The notes: a model not told the origin generated them from the letters alone. A stretch of DNA of 64,000 nucleotides from an uncultured Pontibacter sp. (GCF_947499215.1 NZ_CANMNI010000001.1:1755523-1819522), one strand, 5' to 3'. Counted from the stretch's first letter, positions 1-8,803 are shown. A program made the numbers and translations.

Positions 1-245
1 TATCTGACACCAATGACTACATGCCTTTCCCGCTGCCTGAGGGTGAGGACTACGAAACCGTTGGTGGATTCGTGACGATGATCTACGGCCACATACCAGA
101 CGATGCAAACGAGATAGCCGAGTTCAATGAATATGAGATTCGGGTATTGGAGAAATCTGACCGCCGCGTGGAATGGGTACTCTTTACGATCAAAGAGGAT
201 TTCCAGTCGCAGATAGAGCCGCAAACAGAGGAGCCGACGCTTTAA
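1..245 (+). CDS. CorC/HlyC-family membrane protein, C-terminal end (partial)
   Basis: The gene enters from outside the window; the reading frame is already open at position 3. The visible roughly 80 residues match the CorC_HlyC (transporter-associated) domain that ends DUF21/CBS-pair membrane proteins of the hemolysin C, CorC and GldE type. The typical run is an acidic LPEGEDYETVGGFV strand, then IYGHIPD, and a closing strand with VLEKSDRRVEWV. In Bacteroidota such proteins include the gliding-associated GldE, but the tail alone cannot separate GldE from a generic magnesium/cobalt efflux homologue. It converges on the carbonic anhydrase gene with a hairpin between them. Confidence 0.8.
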   Translation, partial: SDTNDYMPFPLPEGEDYETVGGFVTMIYGHIPDDANEIAEFNEYEIRVLEKSDRRVEWVLFTIKEDFQSQIEPQTEEPTL

Positions 246-248
246 CTT

Positions 249-292
249 CCCGCTATACCTAGCCCTTCATGAGCGCAAGGTATAGCGGTGGG
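249..292. terminator. Inverted-repeat hairpin between convergent genes, built from AGGTATAG copies
   Basis: CCGCTATACCT (250-260) pairs with AGGTATAGCGG (278-288), an 11-bp perfect stem with a 17-nt loop. It lies between the stops of two convergent genes, so it probably serves as a bidirectional terminator, although no clear T-run follows. Both arms contain the over-represented octamer of this window. Confidence 0.55.
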
Positions 293-314
293 CTTATTTA
301 AATTTAACTTGTAG

Positions 315-836
315 CTATCCCTCCGGATTGGTGAACCAGCCGCTGTACATCACATAATTGTTGGCTACTTTGTCCAGCCCGTCAATTTGCTCTTGGCTGA
401 GTTGTTTTACTTTGCGGGCAGGTATACCGGCGTAGATGTAGCCCGACTCGCACACGGTATTCTCCAGCACAATGGCTCCTGCTGCCACAATGCAGTTCTT
501 CTGCACCAAGGCATTGTCCATCACAATAGCTCCCATCCCGATCAGCACATTGTCCTCCACGGTGCAGCCATGCACAATGGCATTATGCCCGATCGACACG
601 TTGCTGCCGATAGTAGTAGCGGCTTTCTGGTAAGTGCAGTGGATCACGGCGCCATCCTGAATGTTGGTCTTGTCACCTATCCGGATCGCGTTCACATCAC
701 CCCGAATCACGGCATTGAACCACACCGAGCATTCACGGCCCATCAACACATCACCCACGATCGTGGCGTTCTCGGCAATAAAACAATCATCGCCCATTTG
801 CGGCATGACACCTTTCACTGGCAGTATTATAGGCAT
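315..836 (-). CDS. Gamma carbonic anhydrase family protein
   Basis: A 173-residue left-handed beta-helix protein of the gamma-carbonic anhydrase/YrdA/PaaY group. Hexapeptide repeats such as IVGDVL, IGDKTN, IGSNVS and VLIGMG run through residues 20-125. Three histidines placed like the zinc ligands of the family are visible (about H66, H84, H89), and the early arginine and aspartate (IRGDVN) are kept. The product is cytosolic and could hydrate CO2, though many homologues have no proven activity. The start ATG is preceded by an A/C-rich tract that belongs to the intergenic repeat also found before ridA. Confidence 0.9.
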   Translation of the reverse strand: MPIILPVKGVMPQMGDDCFIAENATIVGDVLMGRECSVWFNAVIRGDVNAIRIGDKTNIQDGAVIHCTYQKAATTIGSNVSIGHNAIVHGCTVEDNVLIGMGAIVMDNALVQKNCIVAAGAIVLENTVCESGYIYAGIPARKVKQLSQEQIDGLDKVANNYVMYSGWFTNPEG

Positions 837-981
837 AGTTTGAGTTTAGGAGTTTGAGATTTTAAGAGTTAAGGGGTTTAAGAAATTGATATTTAGCGAC
901 GTTACCCTGTAAGGTCGTGGAGCTACGAAGCATTTCCGTTTCCTTGTGGGGACAAGTTGCGACCTGTCCGAATCGTGCACC
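837..981 (-). repeat. Dispersed intergenic repeat, left copy (upstream of the carbonic anhydrase gene)
   Basis: It contains two palindromic modules: GCGACGTTAC cct GTAAGGTCG (896-917) and GACAAGTTGCGACCTGTC (951-968), the second followed by CGAATCGTGCACC (969-981). On the minus strand a CT-poor, A-rich tail runs straight into the ATG at 836. The same modules occur in mirrored order at 2236-2370. It is probably a genome-wide intergenic element, or a shared leader. Confidence 0.6.
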
Positions 982-987
982 GGAATT

Positions 988-1003
988 CCCCTCTTTGGAG
1001 GGG
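988..1003. repeat. Small perfect hairpin CCCCTC-tttg-GAGGGG
   Basis: A 6-bp GC-rich stem with a 4-nt loop in the gap downstream of the radical SAM gene, next to the left intergenic repeat. It may act as a weak terminator or be part of the repeat mosaic. No T-run follows on either strand. Confidence 0.4.
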
Positions 1004-1084
1004 CTGGTGTGGGTTAATCATGCGCCATACAATTAGCAATTTAACTGTTCAACCAATTAACAATTAACAATCAGCCATCAAAAA

Positions 1085-2113
1085 TTAAATTAACCTTTTC
1101 CAAGTCCCTTTGCTCAGGTTGTACTTAAGCGTACTGGGCAGGGCTTTCCAGAAGTACTTGTTTATTTCTACGGCGAAGCTGGGTTGCATGTAACAGTTGA
1201 TCGTGCAGCCTTCGCAGGCCGGCAGCCGTCCCTCCTGCTCTTTCAGCGCTTTCACCTCTTGGCTCAGGTATAGTGCCCGCAAGTTGCCCTGTATCGGAAA
1301 GCTCTTAGTTCCGAGGTGGTAACAGGGTAGCACCAGTTCGTTTTCCGGGGAAATAACCAGTGTGGTGCTGGCGGCTTTGCACACCGGGTCCGACACCTTG
1401 TTGCCGCCGTCGCGCCGCAACTGCACGAAGCCCTCGTTCAGGTATACCCCCTTGCGTTTTCCGAAGGCGGTTAGGTAATCTAACTCCTCCTCGGACAACT
1501 GCTCTCCCACGGCCACATCATTGTACTCAAAGGCCGGATTGATGATGAGCATGAGTTTGTTGGGCTGTGTGATGCTACGGTACACCTCCTCCAGTTGATC
1601 CAGATTGTGCCGGAACACGGTGAAGAGAATATCCGGCCGCTCGCCTAGCCGCTCCGCCACTTGGATCGACTCCATCACGAAATCAAAACACGCCACGCCA
1701 CGTCCGGTGTCATGCTCTTCTTTGTGGGCAGAGTCCAGCGAGAAGTGCAGCATGTCTACCTTGCCTTTCAGCCGCTCGGCTAGCTTAGGGTATAGGAGTC
1801 CGTTGGTGGTTAGAGTGGTGATGAAGCCCATGTTGTGCGCCATACCTAGAAACTGGTCGATTTGACGGTGCAGCAAGGGCTCTCCTCCCGTAAAATCAAT
1901 CACCTGCACACCCAAACGTTTCAGGTCACGCAGGTTCTGCGCCACGTCTTCTAAGGTAATGTAGGGCGAAGGCTTTTCCCAGATGTCGCAGAACGAGCAC
2001 TTTGCGTTACAGCGGTAGGTAACGTAGTAGTTGCAAAGCACAGGTTTGGAAGTTAGGCGCATCTTGTCTGAGTGTCTGTCCAAAATTAAGGATAATGTAC
2101 GAGTATAGGCCAT
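1085..2113 (-). CDS. Radical SAM protein with C-terminal cysteine cluster
   Basis: A cytosolic enzyme of 342 residues. The SAM-cluster motif CNAKCSFC (C35, C39, C42) is followed by FTGGEPLL, the SAM-contacting GGE motif. The last 100 residues carry further cysteines (DPVCKA, LPCYH, CEGCTINC), as in SPASM or twitch domains that bind auxiliary Fe-S clusters. I place the start at the ATG (2113); a GTG four codons upstream is possible. No peptide precursor or partner enzyme lies next to it, so the substrate is unknown. It sits alone between two inverted copies of an intergenic repeat. Confidence 0.85.
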   Translation of the reverse strand: MAYTRTLSLILDRHSDKMRLTSKPVLCNYYVTYRCNAKCSFCDIWEKPSPYITLEDVAQNLRDLKRLGVQVIDFTGGEPLLHRQIDQFLGMAHNMGFITTLTTNGLLYPKLAERLKGKVDMLHFSLDSAHKEEHDTGRGVACFDFVMESIQVAERLGERPDILFTVFRHNLDQLEEVYRSITQPNKLMLIINPAFEYNDVAVGEQLSEEELDYLTAFGKRKGVYLNEGFVQLRRDGGNKVSDPVCKAASTTLVISPENELVLPCYHLGTKSFPIQGNLRALYLSQEVKALKEQEGRLPACEGCTINCYMQPSFAVEINKYFWKALPSTLKYNLSKGTWKRLI

Positions 2114-2235
2114 GATGCCGACCACGAATTTAGAGGCCTTCTAAAACACTTTCAGAAATTCTTATATTTATACCTGATGGTTGAAGGTTAATTGTTGAAT
2201 AGCTAAATGGTTAAATGGTTAGTCGTTTATTGCTT

Positions 2236-2370
2236 GGTGCACGATTCAGACAGGTCGCGACCTGTTCCTACGCGCTATACTTATTCCGACGTTACGGTGT
2301 AACGTCGCTACATTTCAACTTTTAAACTTTCTAACTTCCCAACTTTCTAACTTCTTAGACTTTCAACTCT
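2236..2370 (+). repeat. Dispersed intergenic repeat, right copy (upstream of ridA)
   Basis: It carries GGTGCACGATTCAG, then the palindrome ACAGGTCGCGACCTGT (2249-2264), then GACGTTAC ggt GTAACGTC (2288-2306), then a pyrimidine-rich tail ending at the ridA ATG. This is the same module order, read toward the gene, as the reverse complement of 837-981. The two copies therefore sit in the same place relative to the start codons of two different genes. Confidence 0.6.
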
Positions 2371-2802
2371 ATGCAAAGACAAAACATATCATCCGGCGCC
2401 GTATGGGAAGACACTATTGGGTATAGCCGAGCTGTGCGCATGGGCAACGTTATCGAAGTGGCTGGCACCACTGCCACCGATGGCGATCAGGTAATAGGTA
2501 TAGGTAATGTCTACGAACAAACAAGGTATATCCTTCAGAAAATAGAGAAAGCCCTGCAACAGGCGGGCGCTAGCTTGCAGGATGTGGTGCGCACTCGCAT
2601 TTACGTGACTGACATCAGCCAGTGGGAAGCCGTGGGGCGTGCGCATGGAGAGTATTTCCGAGATATAAAGCCCGCCTCAACTATGGTCGAAGTAAACAGG
2701 CTCATCAAGCCAGAGCAGCTGGTGGAGATAGAGGCTACTGCCATACTTAAAGCTGAAGATAAACTGATCAACCCCGCAGCTACCCCCTATGATGAAGTAT
2801 AA
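2371..2802 (+). CDS. RidA family reactive-intermediate deaminase
   Basis: A 143-residue YjgF/YER057c/UK114 protein. Members hydrolyse reactive enamine/imine intermediates made by PLP enzymes. Family marks are RTRIYVTD near residue 75, the segment VEVNRLIKPEQLVEIEATAI near the end, and an arginine (R110) where RidA enzymes carry their carboxylate-binding arginine. The length is slightly above the usual 125-130 because of a short C-terminal extension. The lipoprotein gene downstream overlaps its end by 14 bp in another frame, which suggests coupled translation. The start follows the intergenic repeat tail directly. Confidence 0.9.
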   Translation: MQRQNISSGAVWEDTIGYSRAVRMGNVIEVAGTTATDGDQVIGIGNVYEQTRYILQKIEKALQQAGASLQDVVRTRIYVTDISQWEAVGRAHGEYFRDIKPASTMVEVNRLIKPEQLVEIEATAILKAEDKLINPAATPYDEV

Positions 2803-3586
2803 ACTTTTACTCGCCTTATTGCTGCCGCTTTGTATCGCATGTTCCAGCACTGCCCCAGTTTCGCAAAGTACAACCGCTACCGAAGCAACAGCACCTACGC
2901 AGGTCATGCTGCTGGCCACTTTGCACGGCCTTCACAAAAGCAATCCGAACTATACCTACGACAAGGTATACGAACTCATTCGGAGGTATAACCCTGACGT
3001 GATCGGCGTTGAGATCAGGCCCGAAGACATAGGAAAGGACACTACATACCTGAAACAGATGTACCCCTTGGAGATGCGTCAGATCACAGTGCTTTTCCCA
3101 AAAGAGAAGGTATACGGCGTGGACTGGTATGGAGAAGAAGCTGCTGGACAGCTTCTGCCGGCAGATGCTTTTAAAGGAGGCAACAAGCAATTAACCGAGA
3201 TCAAGCAACTGGAGCGCGGACTTAACACCGATACCACGCTTAGCTCCCGCATGAAGCTGATTGCGGTGTTCCCGCAGAAAATGGTCGAGCTTGCCAGCAC
3301 CAGTACGCCCGCGCAGTTCAACAACTCGGGCCACTACGATTTGGTTGTAGAGCTCTTTTACAACCAAATGGATATCATGCTGCAGGGCACACCATACGAA
3401 GCCTATGCTCAGTTCAACCGCCGCCGCGATGAGCATATCGGCCGCAACATCGTCTCGCTGATCAAAGAAAACCCCGGCAAAAAACTCATATTCGTACTAG
3501 GCGCCAATCACCGCTTTGCAGCGGATAAGACTATTCGGGAGCAACTGGGGGAGCAGGTGCAGCTGGTGGAGGTACCTGAATTTTAA
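2789..3586 (+). CDS. TraB/GumN-like lipoprotein (DUF5694-type)
   Basis: A 265-residue predicted lipoprotein: signal LLLALLLPLCIAC with a lipobox cysteine near residue 18. The mature part looks like the TraB/PrgY/GumN (Tiki-like, erythromycin esterase-related) fold. It has an N-terminal strand VMLLATLHGLH, then PDVIGVEIRPED, and a C-terminal KLIFVLGANHRF, positions that in this superfamily hold putative metal ligands. The family resemblance is by pattern only and the activity is unknown. It probably sits in the periplasm or outer membrane. It overlaps ridA by 14 bp. Confidence 0.6.
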   Translation: MMKYKLLLALLLPLCIACSSTAPVSQSTTATEATAPTQVMLLATLHGLHKSNPNYTYDKVYELIRRYNPDVIGVEIRPEDIGKDTTYLKQMYPLEMRQITVLFPKEKVYGVDWYGEEAAGQLLPADAFKGGNKQLTEIKQLERGLNTDTTLSSRMKLIAVFPQKMVELASTSTPAQFNNSGHYDLVVELFYNQMDIMLQGTPYEAYAQFNRRRDEHIGRNIVSLIKENPGKKLIFVLGANHRFAADKTIREQLGEQVQLVEVPEF

Positions 3587-3678
3587 TTGCCCAGCCATGA
3601 TTTGATCGAGTATTTTACTATATTAGTTTGTCATTATATAGTAAATAAACTCTTTATCTTTTACAGGCAGTTTTGGCA

Positions 3679-4614
3679 ATGGAACAGCGCGAAATTGAAA
3701 ACGCGGAGAAGCACATCCGCAACGCATGGATTGTAGGCATTATCTCCACCGCTATGACCGTCGTGGTTTCGCTGGTAGGGGCTTATGATGAGGATTTCAG
3801 GTATAGCTCCGGTTTTGACACATGGACTCTGTTTGACGCAGCACTTATCGCGGCCCTTACTTACGGCATCTATAAGAAAAGCAGATTCAGCGCTTTGGGC
3901 CTGCTTATCTATTTTGTACTCTCCAAGTTTATCGCTGCAGCCTCCGACGGACAGTTTCCTTTTGGCTTAGGAGCACTCTTATTCGGCTATTTTTACCTGA
4001 TGGGCACCATCTCCGCTTTCAAACTGTACGCCCATAACAAGCGCCTTACTGAACAAGAAAGCGGTCCTAAGAAACGAAGCGTTGTATTTTATGCACTAAC
4101 CGGTTTTGGCGTGCTGGTAGTAGGGCTGTTTATCTGGGTGATCGTGATCAGCGCCGATGGTCCCGGCACCGAGGTAATTCCCGGCAGGCAGCTTAAAGCA
4201 AAATACGTGGAATTTGCCTTAAACGAAGGCCTGTTGGACCCGGAGGAGCGAATTCAATTCTGGTATTCCGATGCCTTCAGCGACTTCACAGACGGCTTCT
4301 ATTTCTTCACAGACAAAAAGGTGGTTGTTTACAACAAAACATGGGAGGAACCCGCGCTTCTCATGCCTTTCGACTCTATCCAGAACATCAGTTTTAGGGC
4401 AGATCCATCTTTTCTGGAAGATAGCCAACTGTTTCTGGAACTGACAGACGGCACCTACGTCAACTTCCCTGTATCAAGCGACAAGGGAGGCGATCAGCGC
4501 TTTCACAAGCGGTTGCGGACACTTTGGAAGAAGACACAGGCTGCGCAGCTAACCGATACACACCCAGAGCAGGAGGAGGAGCAAAGCGAAGTAACCGTTG
4601 TATCTTATGAATAA
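3679..4614 (+). CDS. Membrane protein with C-terminal PH-like domain
   Basis: A 311-residue protein I do not recognise by name. Four to five hydrophobic segments lie in residues 18-165 (for example around GIISTAMTVVVSLVG, LLIYFVLSKFIAAA and ALTGFGVLVVGLFIW). After the last, a soluble region of about 130 residues contains VVVYNKTWEEPALLMPFDSIQNISF, reminiscent of bacterial PH/YokE-like domains; it ends in a glutamate-rich tail. The ATG at 3679 is preferred over a TTG two codons upstream. A hairpin at 4733-4762 probably ends its transcript. Confidence 0.6.
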   Translation: MEQREIENAEKHIRNAWIVGIISTAMTVVVSLVGAYDEDFRYSSGFDTWTLFDAALIAALTYGIYKKSRFSALGLLIYFVLSKFIAAASDGQFPFGLGALLFGYFYLMGTISAFKLYAHNKRLTEQESGPKKRSVVFYALTGFGVLVVGLFIWVIVISADGPGTEVIPGRQLKAKYVEFALNEGLLDPEERIQFWYSDAFSDFTDGFYFFTDKKVVVYNKTWEEPALLMPFDSIQNISFRADPSFLEDSQLFLELTDGTYVNFPVSSDKGGDQRFHKRLRTLWKKTQAAQLTDTHPEQEEEQSEVTVVSYE

Positions 4615-4732
4615 CTAGGATTTTGAGTTAGCCCCACTTATTAAAACACCGAATCTTTGAATATTTCTATAAACACACTTATTATACCCTATATCTACAA
4701 GGTTACGTACTAAAAAGCTATTTGTAATTCGT

Positions 4733-4762
4733 TATACCCTTGCTTAAGCCCGCAAGGGTATA
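4733..4762 (+). terminator. Inverted-repeat hairpin TATACCCTTGC / GCAAGGGTATA
   Basis: A perfect 11-bp stem with an 8-nt loop, followed by GCTATTTT. It lies between the membrane protein gene and the outer-membrane protein gene. Both arms carry the TATACC/GGTATA core that is over-represented across this window. Confidence 0.6.
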
Positions 4763-4790
4763 GCTATTTTAGATTTAAACAAATAGAGAT

Positions 4791-5393
4791 ATGAAAAATT
4801 TAGTGCTAACCCTGTTTGCCCTGTTCGCCTTGAGTACCGCGGTGCAGGCGCAGTTTCTAACGGGTGGTGTGAAAGCCGGTGTCGGTTCCTCTAGTGTGGG
4901 GGTGCGCGATGCGGTTAACAACCCTTCTGAATACGCTAAGAAAGAATCCGTAACGAGTTATCATGCCGGTGCCTTTGCCCGCGTGAATGTACTGGGCCTG
5001 TTTATACAGCCCGAAGCCATATTTACCCAAACAGGAGGGCGACTGGAATCTAACCCTGATGCGACGTTGGCCAGCCGTGTGGCTGACATTAAGTTCAACC
5101 GATTGGACGTGCCCGTGATGGCAGGTATTAGCTTTGCCAACCTGATCCGCATCCAAGCCGGTCCGGTGGCCTCCACACTCCTGAGCGCACGCCAAGACGG
5201 ACAGAACATCAAAAGCTTTATGGAGAACTCCGACTGGGGTTATCAGGCCGGTGTGGGTCTCGACTTGCAACGCCTCACCGTTGACCTGCGCTACGAGCGC
5301 ATCAGCCGCAACTACGAAAACCCCGCTGACCAAAGCAATTACGATCTGGCTAACCAACAAATTCTGTTGAGCGTTGGTCTGAAGTTGTTTTAG
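4791..5393 (+). CDS. Outer membrane beta-barrel (PorT-like) protein
   Basis: A 200-residue secreted protein with a clean signal peptide (LVLTLFALFALSTAVQAQ, cleavage after AQA). The mature chain alternates short amphipathic strands, such as GGVKAGVG, FIQPEAIFTQTG and LTVDLRYERISRNY, and ends in LLSVGLKLF with a terminal aromatic residue. This is typical of small 8-stranded outer-membrane barrels of the PorT/OMP_b-brl_2 type in Bacteroidota. The substrate or role is unknown. A strong shared terminator separates it from the convergent abgT-type gene. Confidence 0.75.
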   Translation: MKNLVLTLFALFALSTAVQAQFLTGGVKAGVGSSSVGVRDAVNNPSEYAKKESVTSYHAGAFARVNVLGLFIQPEAIFTQTGGRLESNPDATLASRVADIKFNRLDVPVMAGISFANLIRIQAGPVASTLLSARQDGQNIKSFMENSDWGYQAGVGLDLQRLTVDLRYERISRNYENPADQSNYDLANQQILLSVGLKLF

Positions 5394-5447
5394 TAACAGG
5401 TATAGATCACCTGTCCCTGAAGAGGAGCTATACAAAACCACAGACAG

Positions 5448-5484
5448 AAAAGGCCGGTGTTGCTAAATGCGACACCGGCCTTTT
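5448..5484. terminator. Bidirectional Rho-independent terminator
   Basis: AAAAGGCCGGTGT pairs perfectly with ACACCGGCCTTTT around an 11-nt loop, with A-run and T-run on the two sides. It lies between the convergent outer-membrane barrel and AbgT genes. Confidence 0.95.
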
Positions 5485-5504
5485 CTATTTATAACTAAGC
5501 CTTA

Positions 5505-7034
5505 CTAAGGCTGCATATACATCTCGGCACCCGGGCCTATCGGCAGCCCGAGCAAAATCCAAACAATCAGCAGGATCACCCAGCCAATGAAGAACACGAT
5601 CGAGTAAGGCAGCATGGTCGAGATAACAGTGCCTATACCTGCGTTCTTGTCATAACGCTGGATAAAGGCCACGATCAGGGCGAAGTACGACATCATCGGC
5701 GAGATAATATTGGTCACGCTGTCACCGATGCGGTAGGCTACCTGTGTGAACTCCGGCGTATAGCCCAGCAGCATGAACATCGGGATGAAGACCGGTGCCA
5801 TGATCGCCCACTTGGCCGAAGCCGAGCCCATCACGAGATTGATCACAGCAGCCACCAAGATGAACATGATCATCAGCGGAATCTCGCTCAGGCCCATCGT
5901 CTGGAGCACATCAGCCCCGTTGATGGCCAAAATCAAACCAAGGTTTGTCCAGTTAAAGTAAGCCACAAACTGGGCCGCGAAGAATACGAGCACGATATAC
6001 GAGCCGAGTGTTTCCATGGACTTGGACATACCGCGCATCACGTCGCTGTCGTTTTTGATGGTTTTAGCGCCTATGCCATATGCGATACCGCCAATGGCAG
6101 AAAGCAGGAAGATGAAGGCTACAATGCCCGACATAAACGGCGAGTTCAGCACTTCGCCCGTCTCCGGGTTGCGCAGGTAGCCGTCTTCCGGCAACAAACC
6201 TCCCAATATGAAAGCGATAGAAGCCAGAATAGCCAAGGTAGCATACAATAGTCCGCGCTTCTCATCTCTGTTGAGGCGATCAATGCTCTGTGGTTTTTCG
6301 TCACCAGTGTACTCACCCAAGCGAGGTAGCACTATTTTCTCCGTCACCCAAGTACCCAGACCGGCTACTAGGAAGGTCGACACGAACATGAAGTAGTAAT
6401 TGGCCGCCGGATTCACAGTATAGTCTGCATCGATGATACGGGCTGCCTCCGTGGACAGACCAGCCAAAAGCGGGTCGATGGTACCCAAGAGCAGGTTGGC
6501 GCTGTAGCCACCTGACACACCGGCAAAAGCCGCCGCTAGGCCTGCCAGCGGATTACGGCCAGCCGCGAGGAAGATCACCGCCGCCAGTGGCACGAGTAGT
6601 ACGTAACCAACTTCAGAAGCCGTGTTGGAGATAACACCCGCAAACACGATCACAAAGGTGAGTAGTTTTTTTGGCGATGAAAGCACCACCAGACGCAGCA
6701 CCGCACCAATCAGGCCAGTGCCTTCGGCTATACCTATACCCAGCAATGAAACCAGCACCGTACCCAGTGGGGCGAAACTGGTGAAGTTGGTCACCATCTT
6801 AGTCAAGATCAGGTGCAGGCCTTCGGTGGAGAGCAGGTTAACCGGTGTTATGGTATCGCCTGTGCCCGGGTGTGTTACCGCCAGATCGAACAGACTGGCC
6901 ACCCACGACAGGATGATAACGAGCAGCGCAAAGCCTGCAAATAGCGTGGCAGGATGCGGCAGGGCATTGCCGATGCGCTCCACCACCGATAGGAATTTGT
7001 CAATTCCTGACTTTTTTTTCTTGATTTGCGTCAT
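5505..7034 (-). CDS. AbgT family transporter
   Basis: A 509-residue inner-membrane transporter, the same length class as E. coli AbgT (p-aminobenzoyl-glutamate importer). Family marks are an N-terminal [15 protein letters not shown], many hydrophobic segments, [18 protein letters not shown] in the middle, and the C-terminal [12 protein letters not shown] and [10 protein letters not shown]. Other AbgT-family members export sulfonamides, so the direction of transport is uncertain. The ATG at 7034 gives [10 protein letters not shown] and the expected length; a GTG ten codons upstream is less likely. It is divergent from the LD-carboxypeptidase gene. Confidence 0.93.
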   Translation of the reverse strand: MTQIKKKKSGIDKFLSVVERIGNALPHPATLFAGFALLVIILSWVASLFDLAVTHPGTGDTITPVNLLSTEGLHLILTKMVTNFTSFAPLGTVLVSLLGIGIAEGTGLIGAVLRLVVLSSPKKLLTFVIVFAGVISNTASEVGYVLLVPLAAVIFLAAGRNPLAGLAAAFAGVSGGYSANLLLGTIDPLLAGLSTEAARIIDADYTVNPAANYYFMFVSTFLVAGLGTWVTEKIVLPRLGEYTGDEKPQSIDRLNRDEKRGLLYATLAILASIAFILGGLLPEDGYLRNPETGEVLNSPFMSGIVAFIFLLSAIGGIAYGIGAKTIKNDSDVMRGMSKSMETLGSYIVLVFFAAQFVAYFNWTNLGLILAINGADVLQTMGLSEIPLMIMFILVAAVINLVMGSASAKWAIMAPVFIPMFMLLGYTPEFTQVAYRIGDSVTNIISPMMSYFALIVAFIQRYDKNAGIGTVISTMLPYSIVFFIGWVILLIVWILLGLPIGPGAEMYMQP

Positions 7035-7197
7035 AAAAAGTTTTTTTAAGGTTCCCGCTCGCACAGCGCTTGTTCAGATACAGGCGGCGGGCAAAGAGGC
7101 CATCGCAAACGGGTTCCGAAATTGCCCAAAATTTTGCAGCCTCGCAAATTTTAGCAAAAAGCCATACCTTCGTTTATCATCAAAAATTGCTTTCCCT

Positions 7198-8097
7198 ATG
7201 ATCACACCCCTCCAGCCCGGCGACAAAATCGCCATCATCGCCACCGCCCGACTCATCAGCCGCGAAGAAATTGCAGCCGCCATCGATATTCTGCAAGGCT
7301 GGGGACTGGAGGTTGAGGTTGGTCCTACAGTAGGCGCCCATTACGGTGTGTTTGCCGGCGACGATGCACTCCGCCTGCAGGACCTGCAGCAGGCCCTCGA
7401 CCGTCCAGACATCAAAGCCATAGTCTGTGCCCGCGGCGGCTACGGTACCACCCGCATCCTTGACCAAGTCGACTTCAGCCGCTTTGAGCGCAACCCTAAA
7501 TGGATAGTCGGTTTTAGCGACATCACTTCCCTCCTTTGCCACATCCACGGTTTAGGTATAGAAAGCGTGCACGGCATCATGCCTTTGCTCTTTCCGACAG
7601 GCACCGAAGCTGCGCTGGACAGCCTGCGCCGCGTGCTCTTCGGAGAGGAACTCAGCTACAGCACCGGCCCCCACGCTTTCAACCGCACAGGTATAGCCGA
7701 AGGCCAGCTTATAGGCGGTAACCTCGCGCTCCTGCACAATGTATCCGGCACCAGCTCTGACTTCACCACTAAGGGCAAGATCCTGTTTCTGGAAGACGTG
7801 GATGAGTACCTCTACAGTATCGACCGCATGATGGTGCACCTCGACCGCGCCGGTAAATTAAAGGATCTGGCAGGTCTCATCGTCGGCCATTTCAGTTTAA
7901 TGAAAGACAATGCCGTTCCTTTCGGCAAAGACGCATACGAGATCATAGCTGAGCACACTGGCAAGTACAACTACCCCGTTTGCTACAGCTTCCCGACCGG
8001 TCACGAACCGGATAATCTGGCCTTGGTTTGCGGGAGAAGAGCTAGGTTGGAAGTTGCAGAGAATGGGGTGAGGTTGGAGTACGTTTATTCCGCATAA
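7198..8097 (+). CDS. LD-carboxypeptidase (peptidase S66, LdcA/MccF type)
   Basis: A 299-residue cytosolic S66 serine peptidase. LdcA removes the terminal D-alanine from murein tetrapeptides during cell-wall recycling; MccF relatives cleave acyl-amidates. The catalytic set is visible: nucleophile S107 in VGFSDIT, E199 in FLEDVDEY and H269 in PTGHEPDN. The N-terminal LQPGDKIAIIATA and the ARGGYGTTR segment are typical. The start is the ATG at 7198; the open frame runs further upstream through the abgT promoter region, but that part has no family similarity. Which S66 activity it has cannot be told from sequence alone. Confidence 0.92.
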   Translation: MITPLQPGDKIAIIATARLISREEIAAAIDILQGWGLEVEVGPTVGAHYGVFAGDDALRLQDLQQALDRPDIKAIVCARGGYGTTRILDQVDFSRFERNPKWIVGFSDITSLLCHIHGLGIESVHGIMPLLFPTGTEAALDSLRRVLFGEELSYSTGPHAFNRTGIAEGQLIGGNLALLHNVSGTSSDFTTKGKILFLEDVDEYLYSIDRMMVHLDRAGKLKDLAGLIVGHFSLMKDNAVPFGKDAYEIIAEHTGKYNYPVCYSFPTGHEPDNLALVCGRRARLEVAENGVRLEYVYSA

Positions 8098-8157
8098 CAA
8101 GCTATATTGGATGTTATATGGAGTAGTTCCTTATATAATAAAGTTGTGTGGAATAAA

Positions 8158-8709
8158 ATGATGACAGAAAAGAGTAGGCAAGAAAGAATTAGTCATTTAA
8201 GACAGCACCAAGAACGGAAGCACTTTCTTGGTGAATTTTTATTGTCTTTGTCACAAATCGTAGGAAAAGAACTTACTGAAGAATCCGTGTTGACACTTGA
8301 AGAAACAAATACAGTTATAAACAGAATACATTACAGAGATTCTCAGGTACCGACTTTCAATTTCACTTTTCCATCATCACAAGCAGATAGTTTTAGGGAG
8401 ATTTTTTCCTGCCTTATTCCAGAAATTACAAATCCAAAGACCTATTTTACCACATCGAGAATTTATAGGTCATTCTTCCTTCAAATGAATTGTTCATTTG
8501 CGATTCCTAATTTTGAAAAGATTATCGAGTTAGATACGAATACATTTTATATATTTCATAAAGACTTAACGAATGGGCTGTGGGTTGACTACAATGAAGA
8601 AAATTGGTCAGAAAACGGAAAAACAGAATACGTGTGGACTTATGAATTACGGGTATGGGGTAAAGAATGGGTGAATAAGGTACATACAGCCTATAACAGC
8701 CGTACATAA
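8158..8709 (+). CDS. Hypothetical protein in an AT-rich insert
   Basis: A 183-residue protein that I do not recognise. It has no signal peptide or membrane segment. It begins with a charged helical stretch (KSRQERISHLRQHQERKHF), has a middle with many aromatic residues (FNFTFPSS, TSRIYRSFF), and ends with YVWTYELRVWGKEWV. The coding sequence is clearly richer in A/T than its neighbours, and codon choice (TTA, AAT, ATA) differs, which suggests horizontal acquisition. The ATG at 8158 is chosen; an upstream TTG at 8107 would add 17 residues. It is flanked by short inverted repeats that could be recombination sites. Confidence 0.55.
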   Translation: MMTEKSRQERISHLRQHQERKHFLGEFLLSLSQIVGKELTEESVLTLEETNTVINRIHYRDSQVPTFNFTFPSSQADSFREIFSCLIPEITNPKTYFTTSRIYRSFFLQMNCSFAIPNFEKIIELDTNTFYIFHKDLTNGLWVDYNEENWSENGKTEYVWTYELRVWGKEWVNKVHTAYNSRT

Positions 8710-8722
8710 AAACTACTTCACA

Positions 8723-8783
8723 CAACAAAGTTCAGCCTGTATGCTCTGCTACGCCTCGCCCATAGGCTGCACCAGTACGTTAG
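8723..8783. repeat. Bulged inverted repeat, possible attC-like site
   Basis: CAGCC-TG-TATG (8733-8743) pairs with CATA-GGCTG (8761-8769), leaving two unpaired bases in one arm. CAAC lies on the left (8723-8726) and GTTAG on the right (8779-8783). Integron attC sites have such imperfect palindromes with extrahelical bases between YAAC and GTTR boxes, but the right box does not fully match GTTRRRY. Confidence 0.25.
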
Positions 8784-8803
8784 TACCCACTTCGAAAAAC
8801 AGA

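Noticed and set aside
387-857. 156-codon plus-strand frame over the carbonic anhydrase gene
   Set aside because: His-rich shadow of hexapeptide-repeat coding sequence; the minus-strand protein has clear family motifs.
6622-7197. In-frame upstream extension of the LD-carboxypeptidase
   Set aside because: The extension is antisense to the abgT-type gene and has no S66 similarity; the conserved start is the ATG at 7198.
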